NCBI GenBank assembly: GCA_002712575.1
Contig: PATZ01000006.1
Span: 6,788-14,376, forward strand
DNA: 7,589 nucleotides
From: Methanobacteriota archaeon
GTDB lineage: Archaea > Thermoplasmatota > Poseidoniia > Poseidoniales > Thalassarchaeaceae
Reading direction: 5' to 3'
The first letter of the stretch is position 1. Each line of letters opens with the position of its first letter. This document shows, in pieces, positions 1 through 6,189 of the stretch. A model generated the notes under the pieces. It was not told the DNA's origin, did no database searches, and saw only the letters and a program-made list of their open reading frames with translations. Position numbers and translations under genes: made by a program.

Positions 1-1
1 G

Positions 2-34
2 AAATATAAAGATTGGCTAACAATAGTAAAATAG
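2..34 (+). CDS. ilvE: 3' end of an upstream gene, probably branched-chain amino acid aminotransferase IlvE (partial)
   Basis: The second forward frame reads KYKDWLTIVK and stops at TAG (32-34). A short C-terminus with Trp-Leu-Thr/Asp followed by Val is typical of bacterial IlvE; E. coli IlvE ends in WGWLDQVNQ. From general knowledge, ilvE lies just upstream of a small zinc-finger gene and the waa genes in pseudomonads, so context agrees. IlvE is the cytosolic PLP enzyme that transfers the amino group to and from leucine, isoleucine and valine. Only ten residues are visible, so the call rests on a short tail plus synteny. The end overlaps the TTG start proposed for the next gene by 22 bases. 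Confidence 0.5.
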   Translation, partial: KYKDWLTIVK

Positions 35-240
35 TTTTATGGTATCAAAAAAAAAATAAGAAATCTGAAGAAGCTATTTTTGTAAAAATATCAGACTTGC
101 CTCTTAGCTGTCCTAGAGATAATTATTTAAAGTTATCTCATCCAAAAATTTTTCTACCAATAGAGAAAGAGCAGGATGGTATTATTCAATGTCCATATTG
201 TTCCACAGTTTATAGATTAGACGAAAATGAAGAATCATAA
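13..240 (+). CDS. Small CHCC zinc-finger domain protein (zf-CHCC family)
   Basis: This 75-residue protein carries one zf-CHCC domain in its second half. The motif is LPLSCPRD (Cys33), then SHP (His43), a short acidic stretch (LPIEKEQDG) and CPYC (Cys60, Cys63) followed by VYRL. These four ligands should bind one zinc. The family includes bacterial proteins of about 60-70 residues often found near waa genes, and the mitochondrial complex I subunit NDUFS6; the bacterial role is not established. TTG13 is the only ATG, GTG or TTG in frame before the domain. It lies inside the end of the preceding gene and has no good Shine-Dalgarno. An ATG at 39, just past the upstream stop, is out of frame because of an A10 run (47-56), so the first 14 or so residues are doubtful. 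The domain call is firm; the start is not. Confidence 0.85.
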   Translation: MANNSKIVLWYQKKNKKSEEAIFVKISDLPLSCPRDNYLKLSHPKIFLPIEKEQDGIIQCPYCSTVYRLDENEES

Positions 241-261
241 TAAAGTAATCCATATTTTATA

Positions 262-1062
262 ATGTTAATTTCTGTAATTATTACAACTTATAATAGTCCA
301 GATTTTCTTGAGAAATGTTTAAAATCTTTTCTCGAACAAGATGACAAAAATTTTGAAATTATAGTTGCTGATGATGGTTCCTCACCATCAACAAAAGATA
401 TTATTGAAAGCTTCAAAGATTCAAGTTTAAAGATATATCATGCCTGGCATGAAGATGAAGGATTTAGAGCCGCTAAAATCAGAAACGAAGCGGTAAAACT
501 ATCATCAGGGGAGTTTCTAATTTTTATTGATGGAGATTGTATTGTTTTTAAAGATTTCATAAAAAATCATAGAAATATTTCTGAAAAAGGTTTCTTTTCA
601 CGAGGCAACAGAGCAAAATTATCTCAAAAATTTTCAAAAAAAATTATTAGCGAAGAAGATCAAAATAAAATTGGTATTTTCAAATTAGTCTGGTTGAGGC
701 TAAATAGTGATATTAACAGACTAATGCCAGTTTTAAGATTTCCCAATTATCCATTTAAAAAATTGCAAAAGAAAAAATGGAAAGGTGCAAAAACATGTAA
801 TCTTGGGGTATGGAAAAGTGATTTCGAAATTGTTAATGGCTATGATGAATCTTACATAGGCTGGGGCAGAGAAGACTCTGATTTTGTAGTTAGACTAATT
901 AATAATAATATTTATAGAAAGGAAGCAATATTTGCAACTGGCTTGTTACACCTAAACCACAAGATTATTAGTAGAGAAAATTTTTCTAAGAATGATAAAC
1001 TGTTAAAAGATACAATAGAAAATAAAAAACTATGCGCAAAAAATGGATATAAAAAACAATGA
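262..1062 (+). CDS. GT2 family glycosyltransferase, probable LPS core sugar transferase
   Basis: This 266-residue GT-A fold enzyme should work at the inner face of the cytoplasmic membrane. Residues 1-41 form the nucleotide-sugar half, with SVIITTYN (4-11) and VADDGSS (35-41). DEGFRAAKIRNEAV (65-78) is followed by the DxD metal site FIDGDC (Asp90, Asp92). The C-terminal half has KGAKTCNLGVWKSDF (174-188), NGYDESYIGWGREDSDF (192-208) and a paired-His segment LLHLNH (228-233). This matches the galactosyltransferase-type C-terminal domain (Glyco_transf_7C) seen in GT2 enzymes of capsule and LPS loci. There is no signal peptide or obvious membrane helix. The gene follows the zinc-finger gene by 21 bases and overlaps hldE by 4 (ATGA), so it is probably co-transcribed. 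The location suggests it decorates the heptose region; donor and linkage cannot be read from sequence. Confidence 0.85.
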   Translation: MLISVIITTYNSPDFLEKCLKSFLEQDDKNFEIIVADDGSSPSTKDIIESFKDSSLKIYHAWHEDEGFRAAKIRNEAVKLSSGEFLIFIDGDCIVFKDFIKNHRNISEKGFFSRGNRAKLSQKFSKKIISEEDQNKIGIFKLVWLRLNSDINRLMPVLRFPNYPFKKLQKKKWKGAKTCNLGVWKSDFEIVNGYDESYIGWGREDSDFVVRLINNNIYRKEAIFATGLLHLNHKIISRENFSKNDKLLKDTIENKKLCAKNGYKKQ

Positions 1063-2540
1063 GTCTCTTTAAAAAATCAAAAATTTTAGTGGTTGGTGAT
1101 GCTATGCTTGATAGATATTCATTTGGATCTACAGACAGAATATCTCCAGAAGCTCCCGTGCCTGTTTTAAAAGTTGATAAAGAGATTCTCAAGCCCGGGG
1201 GAGCCGCTAATGTTGCATCTAATATTTCTTCTTTAGGGCAAGTAACAACTCTAATCTCAAGTGTTGGAACAGATAATAATGGTAAAATATTAAAAGATTT
1301 AATTAATTCTCAAAAAATAAAGCTAATATCAAAAACAAATAAAAATTTTAAAACTACTACAAAGACAAGATTAATTAGTCAAAATCAACAGTTAATGAGA
1401 ATAGATGACGAGTGCGAAGAGGATCCGACAGCTTTCTCTTTACCTTCAAATATTGAAAATTTAATAAAGTCTTCTGAAGCTATTATATTTTCAGATTACA
1501 AAAAAGGTGCTCAAAAAAATATTATTAAATTAATCAAATTATCAAACAAGTATAAAAAACCAATATTTATAGATCCTAAAGGAAATGATTTTACCTGTTA
1601 TAAAAATGCTTTCTCATTAACACCAAATAAGAAAGAGTTTGAGAATGTTGTCGGAAAATGTTTAACAAATAAAGATATTATAAGGAAAGCAAAGACTCTT
1701 ATTAGAGAACTTAATCTGAAATCTATCCTAGTCACTTTAGGCTCTGAAGGAATGATCCTGGTTGAAGGAAACAATAACTCAATCCATATAAAAGCAACGT
1801 CTATTAATGAGGTATTTGATGTTACTGGAGCCGGTGACACAGTAATTGCTGTGCTTTGTGCTACTTACTTATCTTCTGAAAAGAAAGACTTAAAATTTGC
1901 TGCTGTGGTAGCAAATGTTGCAGCTGGAGAGGTAATTAAAAAGCTCGGCGCGCAATCTATTTCTAGTATTGAATTAACTTCTAAAGTTTATGAAAATTTA
2001 AATCTAGTTAATGAAATTGAAAATGAATATTTTGCCAAGTTAGATGAACTAGACGACTGTAATAGAATTATTAAAAATGAAAAGGATTTAAATAAAATTG
2101 TTAATTTAATAAGAGAATTAGGATTTAAAGTTGGTTTTACAAATGGATGTTTTGATATTCTTCATCGGGGTCACATTAAATATTTAGACCAAGCAAGAAA
2201 AACTGTTGACTTCTTATTTGTTGGCGTCAATGACGATAAGTCTGTAAAAAAATTAAAAGGAAAAAACAGACCGGTAAATAATATAAAAGATAGGATAGAT
2301 TTTTTAAATAGGGCTACTTTAGATGATGCATTTATAATCTGTTTTAGTGAACTAACACCAATAAAACTTATAAAAAAAATAAAACCTGATATTCTTATAA
2401 AAGGTGGTGACTATAAGGCAAACGAAATTGTTGGCAGCTCTTTTGTGAAGAAAAATAACGGGCAGGTAAAAATAATTCCTTTTGTAAAAGGATATTCTAC
2501 GTCAAATATTATAAGGAAAGTTAATAAATCAGCTAATTAA
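1059..2540 (+). CDS. hldE: Bifunctional D-glycero-beta-D-manno-heptose-7-phosphate kinase / heptose-1-phosphate adenylyltransferase
   Basis: HldE performs two cytosolic steps of ADP-heptose synthesis: phosphorylation of heptose 7-phosphate at C1 and, after GmhB dephosphorylation, adenylyl transfer to give ADP-D-glycero-D-manno-heptose. At 493 residues it is full length (E. coli 477). The N-terminal ribokinase-like domain (about 1-315) shows VVGDAMLDRY (11-20), PGGAANVASN (46-55) and the PfkB signature DVTGAGDT (254-261), with Asp260 as the catalytic base. The C-terminal nucleotidyltransferase domain (about 340-493) shows FTNGCFDILHRGH (360-372) with its HxGH site, VGVNDDKSVKKLKG, KGGDY and the closing GYSTSNII (478-485). 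Both active sites look intact. The ATG overlaps the GT2 stop codon (ATGA) and no Shine-Dalgarno precedes it, suggesting translational coupling. waaF follows after 6 bases. HldD, the next pathway enzyme, is on the other strand. Confidence 0.97.
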   Translation: MSLFKKSKILVVGDAMLDRYSFGSTDRISPEAPVPVLKVDKEILKPGGAANVASNISSLGQVTTLISSVGTDNNGKILKDLINSQKIKLISKTNKNFKTTTKTRLISQNQQLMRIDDECEEDPTAFSLPSNIENLIKSSEAIIFSDYKKGAQKNIIKLIKLSNKYKKPIFIDPKGNDFTCYKNAFSLTPNKKEFENVVGKCLTNKDIIRKAKTLIRELNLKSILVTLGSEGMILVEGNNNSIHIKATSINEVFDVTGAGDTVIAVLCATYLSSEKKDLKFAAVVANVAAGEVIKKLGAQSISSIELTSKVYENLNLVNEIENEYFAKLDELDDCNRIIKNEKDLNKIVNLIRELGFKVGFTNGCFDILHRGHIKYLDQARKTVDFLFVGVNDDKSVKKLKGKNRPVNNIKDRIDFLNRATLDDAFIICFSELTPIKLIKKIKPDILIKGGDYKANEIVGSSFVKKNNGQVKIIPFVKGYSTSNIIRKVNKSAN

Positions 2541-2546
2541 ATTTTT

Positions 2547-3533
2547 ATGTCTTCACAAAGAATATTAATAGTTCCTCAAAACTGGCTCGGTGATATCGTT
2601 ATGTCACAAACGCTTTTAAAAAAAATCAAAAATGAAGATGTTGAAGCAAAAATTGATGTACTTGTTGAGCCTTCCTTCAAGGAATTAATAGCGAGAATGC
2701 CGGAAGCAAATCAATCAGTTGTGCTAGATTGTAAACACAAAGAGCTCGGTTTAAAAAAAAGATTAAATCTTGCGAAAAAGATTCGTGGTTGCTATGATCA
2801 AAGTATTGTTTTATCTCGTTCACTAAAATCAGCATTAATTCCTTATTTAGCAAGAATACCTATTCGAACAGGTGAAAGAGGGGAGTCAAGATACATTTTA
2901 ATAAATGATTTGAAATCCTTTTCAAAACAAGACAGAAGAAAAACCGCATACAGATATGTTTCTATGTTTTCTGAAAAAGAAGAGCTTGATGAAAAGTATT
3001 ATCCCTCATTGCAAAAAAATACAAAAAATCTTGAATTCCTTTTATCAAAACATAAAATTAACCTTGATAAAAAAATTGTTATTTTTGCACCAGGTGCTGC
3101 TTTTGGACCATCAAAAATGTGGCCAGTCAACAAATTCAAAGAGCTTCTAAAAAGACTAGACCAAAAGTATAAAATTTTAATACTTGGAAGCAAAAGTGAA
3201 GTTAATTTGGGCGATCAAATAGCTGACGGCGATAAAGCCATAAATTTATGTGGAAAAACTTCGATCCAAGATGCTGTTGATTTAATGCATATTTCTGAAT
3301 TTTGTGTATCTAATGATTCTGGTTTGATGCATCTTGCTTCGGCGACAAAAACAAAATCAATATCAATTTATGGAGCAACATCACCAGATCTCACGCCACC
3401 TTTAACGACAAATAAAGAAATTCATTATAGAAGAGTCTCTTGTAGTCCATGCTTTGAAAAGAAATGTAAATACGGTCATTACAATTGTCTCGTAGAGATT
3501 CAGGCAGATGATGTATTTAAATCATTTAAATAG
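2547..3533 (+). CDS. waaF: ADP-heptose:LPS heptosyltransferase II
   Basis: WaaF adds the second L-glycero-D-manno-heptose to heptose I of the inner core, on the cytoplasmic side of the inner membrane. This 328-residue GT9 protein (GT-B fold) aligns by eye with E. coli WaaF: PQNWLGDIVMSQ (10-21, Asp16 in the acceptor loop), SLKSALIPYLARIPIRTG, PGAAFGPSKMWP (182-193), NDSGLMHLASA (256-266) and YGATSPDLTPPL. The F-G-P-x-K-x-W-P and SPDxTPP motifs distinguish WaaF from WaaC. The C-terminus has four cysteines (299, 302, 307, 314) with His311, in a CSPCFEKKCKYGHYNC pattern that I recall from pseudomonad WaaF but that is absent from E. coli WaaF. It follows hldE by 6 bases and has no visible Shine-Dalgarno. 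Its last 34 bases overlap the end of hldD on the opposite strand. Confidence 0.96.
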   Translation: MSSQRILIVPQNWLGDIVMSQTLLKKIKNEDVEAKIDVLVEPSFKELIARMPEANQSVVLDCKHKELGLKKRLNLAKKIRGCYDQSIVLSRSLKSALIPYLARIPIRTGERGESRYILINDLKSFSKQDRRKTAYRYVSMFSEKEELDEKYYPSLQKNTKNLEFLLSKHKINLDKKIVIFAPGAAFGPSKMWPVNKFKELLKRLDQKYKILILGSKSEVNLGDQIADGDKAINLCGKTSIQDAVDLMHISEFCVSNDSGLMHLASATKTKSISIYGATSPDLTPPLTTNKEIHYRRVSCSPCFEKKCKYGHYNCLVEIQADDVFKSFK

Positions 3534-4420
3534 GCTTCTATACCCTCTCTTATTCCAAAAAACTCATAATTGTAACCGGCTTTAACAAGTTTTTTTATAT
3601 TCGCTTGTGTAAAGTTTTGATACTTTGGTTTTAAGTAACTTGGCATATCAATATAATTAAAGTTCCTGTTACGGTCATCGTAAAATTTAAATATATTTTC
3701 TGCTATTGCATTAAAAGTTTCTGCTTTGCCAGTGCCAACATTATAAATATCATGAAATGATTTTTCCATAAAGAACATATTGATTGAAACAACATCATCT
3801 ATATAAATAAAGTCTCTCATTTGTTCGCCATCTTTATACCCGTCTGTACCCTTGAATAAAGAAATTTTTTTATGCTGAAGATATTCGTAATTCATTTTGT
3901 ATGCCATAGATGCCATTTTTCCTTTGTTTTCCTCGCCCCTGCCATAAACATTAAAATATCTTAAACCAACTGCTGGGTAATCTTGATTCATTATATATTT
4001 ATCAAAAAGCAACTTTGACTCGGCATAAATATTTAAAGGTGATTCATTCTCTTCTACTTCCTCAGAATTCTTATTCAAGCCGTAAACTGATGCGCTTGAT
4101 GCATATATAAATTTTGCATTATTTTCTTTTGCAATAGAAAATATTTTTTTGGAATATTCTAAATTTGTATCCATCATAAATTTCTTATCATATTCCATTG
4201 TGTCTGAACATGCGCCTTGATGAAAAATGCAATTTATATTTTCTAGATTTTCAAAACTTAAAAAATGTCTGTATTCTTTAAATCGAAGATTATTAAAATT
4301 TCTTGGTTTTGGATATTTTTTTTTATTATCTATTAATATTAAATCTTCTATGCCCATTAGATTTAATCTTTTTGCAATATTATATCCAATAAATCCTGCG
4401 GCGCCTGTTATTATAATCAA
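3500..4420 (-). CDS. hldD: ADP-L-glycero-D-manno-heptose 6-epimerase
   Basis: HldD inverts C6 of ADP-D-glycero-D-manno-heptose to give the L-glycero donor used by both heptosyltransferases. This is an extended short-chain dehydrogenase with tightly bound NADP. From the proposed TTG start it has 306 residues (E. coli 310) and opens MIIITGAAGFIGYNI. Visible motifs are GAAGFIG (6-12), HQGACSDT (67-74), ASSASVYG (107-114), the catalytic YAESK (Tyr132, Lys136), RYFNVYG and the following KGKMAS, and FTQA near the C-terminus. The frame is open to a TTG at 4450, but that would add ten unmatched residues. TTG4420 matches the family start, lies one base after the opsX stop and has AGGGG eight bases upstream. 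The last 34 bases overlap the waaF end. Likely co-transcribed with opsX. Confidence 0.95.
   Translation of the reverse strand: MIIITGAAGFIGYNIAKRLNLMGIEDLILIDNKKKYPKPRNFNNLRFKEYRHFLSFENLENINCIFHQGACSDTMEYDKKFMMDTNLEYSKKIFSIAKENNAKFIYASSASVYGLNKNSEEVEENESPLNIYAESKLLFDKYIMNQDYPAVGLRYFNVYGRGEENKGKMASMAYKMNYEYLQHKKISLFKGTDGYKDGEQMRDFIYIDDVVSINMFFMEKSFHDIYNVGTGKAETFNAIAENIFKFYDDRNRNFNYIDMPSYLKPKYQNFTQANIKKLVKAGYNYEFFGIREGIEAYLNDLNTSSA
3514..3532. repeat. Perfect 19-bp AT palindrome in the waaF/hldD overlap
   Basis: TATTTAAAT (3514-3522), a single C, and ATTTAAATA (3524-3532) form a perfect inverted repeat that also contains two direct copies of ATTTAAAT. It lies in the region coding for the ends of both convergent genes and includes two bases of the waaF TAG. 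It may be a termination or protein-binding site, or a by-product of AT-rich overlapping codons. Confidence 0.4.
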
Positions 4421-4421
4421 A

Positions 4422-5480
4422 TTATTTACCCCTGGAAAAAAATTTGTCAATTTGTCGTATTACTTCGTCAGCACTAATTAAACTCATAACATCTTTATGA
4501 TTATTTTTGTAGCGCCAATTTGCTTCCTCAGGTTTCTTTTGCGAAAACTTTTCGAGAGCAATATTATACTTATCAACGCATAAATCAATACTGTTATAAG
4601 GTCCTGCCCTAACAGTATTTGTTACTGCGTACAATCCTAAAACAGGAGTGCCGGTGCATGTGCCAATGTGTATCGGTCCACTATCAGGGCTAATCAATAG
4701 TTTTGAATTTTTAATCAATGTAAACAATTCATGTAAGCTTGTTTTACCAGAAAAATTTATTGGTGAGGATTTCATTTTTTTTATAATTTCCTCAACAAAA
4801 TCTCTTTCAAATTTGTCTCTCGAGGAAGAAATTACGCAATTTATACCATATCTATCGCAAATATAATCAGCAACATATGCATACCTATCAATTAACCAGT
4901 TTCTATTTTTACTTCTGGAACAGGGGCTTAAAATAAAATATTCATTTTTCAAATCTGGATGCTCCTTAAAAAAATCTTCTTTTGTAACTTTTTCTGAAAT
5001 ATCCCATGAATATAAAAATTTTTCTTTTTTTATGTTTATAGTATTTAAAAAACTTAAAAATACATCGACAACATGAGAATGTTTGGAGCTATCTATTTTT
5101 TTATTTGTAAAAATACTATGAAGATCACTCGATCGTGCAGAATCATAACCTAATTTTATTTTTGAATTAACAAACAAACTAATAATATTTGCTCTTAAAG
5201 AGACTTGCATCAAAAACATCACATCGAACTTAATATCTTTTAATTCTCTTGCAATTTTTAAATAAGATTTGAATGTGTTTTTTTTGTCGAAAATAACAAA
5301 ATTTATTCCATCAATTTTCTGTAAAAATTCAGCTTCATTTCTACCGATGACCCAAGATATATTTGCATTAGGATATTCGTTTCTTAGTGTATATACAAAA
5401 GGGAGCATATGACATATATCTCCAAGGGAGGAAGTTCTTAAAATTAGTATATTTTCTATTTTTTGACTAGTATTTTGCAT
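4422..5480 (-). CDS. opsX: ADP-heptose:Kdo-lipid A heptosyltransferase I, OpsX type (GT9; WaaC equivalent)
   Basis: This 352-residue GT9 enzyme should transfer the first heptose to Kdo on the cytoplasmic side of the inner membrane. Visible motifs are ILILRTSSLGDICHMLP (11-27, with Asp21 matching the catalytic Asp of WaaC), the donor-domain opening SPCSRSKNRNWLIDRYAYVA (185-204), SPDSGPIHIGTCTGTPVLGL (264-283), then NTVRAGPYNSIDLCV. This pattern is closer to my recollection of Haemophilus influenzae OpsX (SPCS..., WLIERYAEVA, SPDSGPAHI, PYN) than to E. coli WaaC, and clearly differs from the WaaF in this window. From knowledge of H. influenzae, OpsX uses a phosphorylated Kdo acceptor made by KdkA, and kdkA lies next door here in divergent orientation. 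No Shine-Dalgarno precedes ATG5480. hldD follows after one base. GT9 heptosyltransferase is certain; the OpsX subtype is inferred from memory. Confidence 0.88.
   Translation of the reverse strand: MQNTSQKIENILILRTSSLGDICHMLPFVYTLRNEYPNANISWVIGRNEAEFLQKIDGINFVIFDKKNTFKSYLKIARELKDIKFDVMFLMQVSLRANIISLFVNSKIKLGYDSARSSDLHSIFTNKKIDSSKHSHVVDVFLSFLNTINIKKEKFLYSWDISEKVTKEDFFKEHPDLKNEYFILSPCSRSKNRNWLIDRYAYVADYICDRYGINCVISSSRDKFERDFVEEIIKKMKSSPINFSGKTSLHELFTLIKNSKLLISPDSGPIHIGTCTGTPVLGLYAVTNTVRAGPYNSIDLCVDKYNIALEKFSQKKPEEANWRYKNNHKDVMSLISADEVIRQIDKFFSRGK
4429..4433 (-). promoter_or_regulatory. Ribosome binding site that fixes the hldD start
   Basis: The minus strand reads AGGGG, then eight bases (TAAATAAT), then the TTG at 4420. 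The site sits within the last codons of opsX, so ribosomes finishing opsX stop beside it. It is the clearest Shine-Dalgarno in the window and supports the internal TTG over the upstream TTG at 4450. Confidence 0.65.
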
Positions 5481-5485
5481 ATAAT
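5480..5485 (+). promoter_or_regulatory. Possible kdkA -10 element
   Basis: A perfect TATAAT lies ten bases before the kdkA ATG and shares one base with the opsX start codon. Transcription starting about seven bases downstream would give a leader of only a few bases, in effect leaderless. No good -35 was found at 16-18 bp: TTGACT (5463-5468) is only 11 bp away. In sequence this AT-rich a TATAAT can occur by chance. Confidence 0.3.
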
Positions 5486-5494
5486 TGGTAGGTA

Positions 5495-6181
5495 ATGGAT
5501 GAGATCATTAAAAATAAGAATATATTTATTCAATATAACCCAAACACTTTAAAAAATTTTTCAAGTAAGTTATTTAATATTGATTATATATCTAAAGAAA
5601 GACTAATCAAATCTGAGGTAAATGGAAGAGGCAGAACGCTCGACATTGAGTTAAATGGTGAAAGATTCATTCTGAAGCATTATATTAGAGGTGGATTTGC
5701 AGCGAAGATAACCTATGACAAATATTATTTTGACTCAATAGCCTCAACACGACCTGTAAAAGAATATAATTTATTGAATAACTTATTTAATAAAGGACTT
5801 CCTGTTCCAAAACCGGCAGCACTTCAAGTAGTTACTAAAAAATTTACATACACGGCAGATCTGTTAACTTGCAAAATTAATAATGAGGGAACTCTTCAAG
5901 ATTTTATAGTAAATGGGAAAATGAATACCAATTTATGGACTTCTTTATCTGACACGCTTGAGAAATTTTATAACGAAAATGTTTACCACTCTGATTTAAA
6001 TGCAAAGAATATTTTAATAGATAGGCAGAATAATTTTTATTTAGTTGATTTTGATAACTCCTTCTTCTTCTATAAAAATAAATTATTTAAAAAAAGTATT
6101 AAGCGCTTAGAAAGATCCCTGTCCAAGTTGGAAAATTATAATCATGAGGCGCAATTAATATTCAAAAAATTTAATTTATAA
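5495..6181 (+). CDS. kdkA: 3-deoxy-D-manno-octulosonic acid (Kdo) kinase
   Basis: KdkA phosphorylates the 4-OH of Kdo on Kdo-lipid IVA with ATP, at the inner face of the inner membrane. The 228-residue protein matches the known family size (about 240) and order of motifs: GRGRT (44-48, glycine-rich loop region), FILKHYIRGG (58-67, with Lys61 as the likely ATP lysine), RPVKEYNLL (86-94, Glu90), GLPVPKP (101-107), YHSDLNAKNIL (164-174, Asp167 as catalytic base and Asn172 as metal ligand) and LVDFDNS (183-189, Asp185 as the DFG-type Asp). All catalytic residues are present. It resembles H. influenzae KdkA along its length. WaaP/InaA-type heptose kinases are related, but RHY/KHYxRGG and GLPVPKP favour KdkA. 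The ATG is 14 bases from the divergent opsX ATG. The last 11 bases overlap the end of waaA. Confidence 0.92.
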   Translation: MDEIIKNKNIFIQYNPNTLKNFSSKLFNIDYISKERLIKSEVNGRGRTLDIELNGERFILKHYIRGGFAAKITYDKYYFDSIASTRPVKEYNLLNNLFNKGLPVPKPAALQVVTKKFTYTADLLTCKINNEGTLQDFIVNGKMNTNLWTSLSDTLEKFYNENVYHSDLNAKNILIDRQNNFYLVDFDNSFFFYKNKLFKKSIKRLERSLSKLENYNHEAQLIFKKFNL

Positions 6182-6189
6182 AATTTTTT
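6164..6189. terminator. AT-only inverted repeat at the kdkA/waaA convergence, possible weak bidirectional terminator
   Basis: AAAAAATTT (6164-6172) and AAATTTTTT (6181-6189) are exact reverse complements separated by eight bases. The repeat spans both stop codons of the convergent genes, and each strand's transcript carries a U-run in its 3' arm. No G-C pair stabilises the stem, and A/T repeats are expected by chance here, so termination is only a possibility. Confidence 0.3.

Noticed and set aside
258..263. TATAAT as a promoter for the GT2 gene
   Set aside because: It overlaps the ATG, so transcription would begin inside the gene; no -35 was seen and the gap to the previous gene is only 21 bases.
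986..1192. Minus-strand open frame across the GT2/hldE junction
   Set aside because: It lies antisense to two well-supported genes and has no recognisable motif; other open frames inside waaF, hldE, hldD and opsX were dismissed likewise.
4421..4450. Upstream TTG at 4450 as the hldD start
   Set aside because: It adds ten residues (MTNFFPGVNN) not matched by the family, lies well inside opsX, and the Shine-Dalgarno is placed for TTG4420.
5463..5468. TTGACT as the kdkA -35 element
   Set aside because: It is 11 bp from the TATAAT, too short for a sigma-70 promoter, and no -10-like hexamer lies 16-18 bp downstream.
2547..5480. The two GT9 genes as a recent duplication
   Set aside because: The proteins share only fold-level motifs and match different subfamilies (WaaF and OpsX); no nucleotide similarity was apparent.
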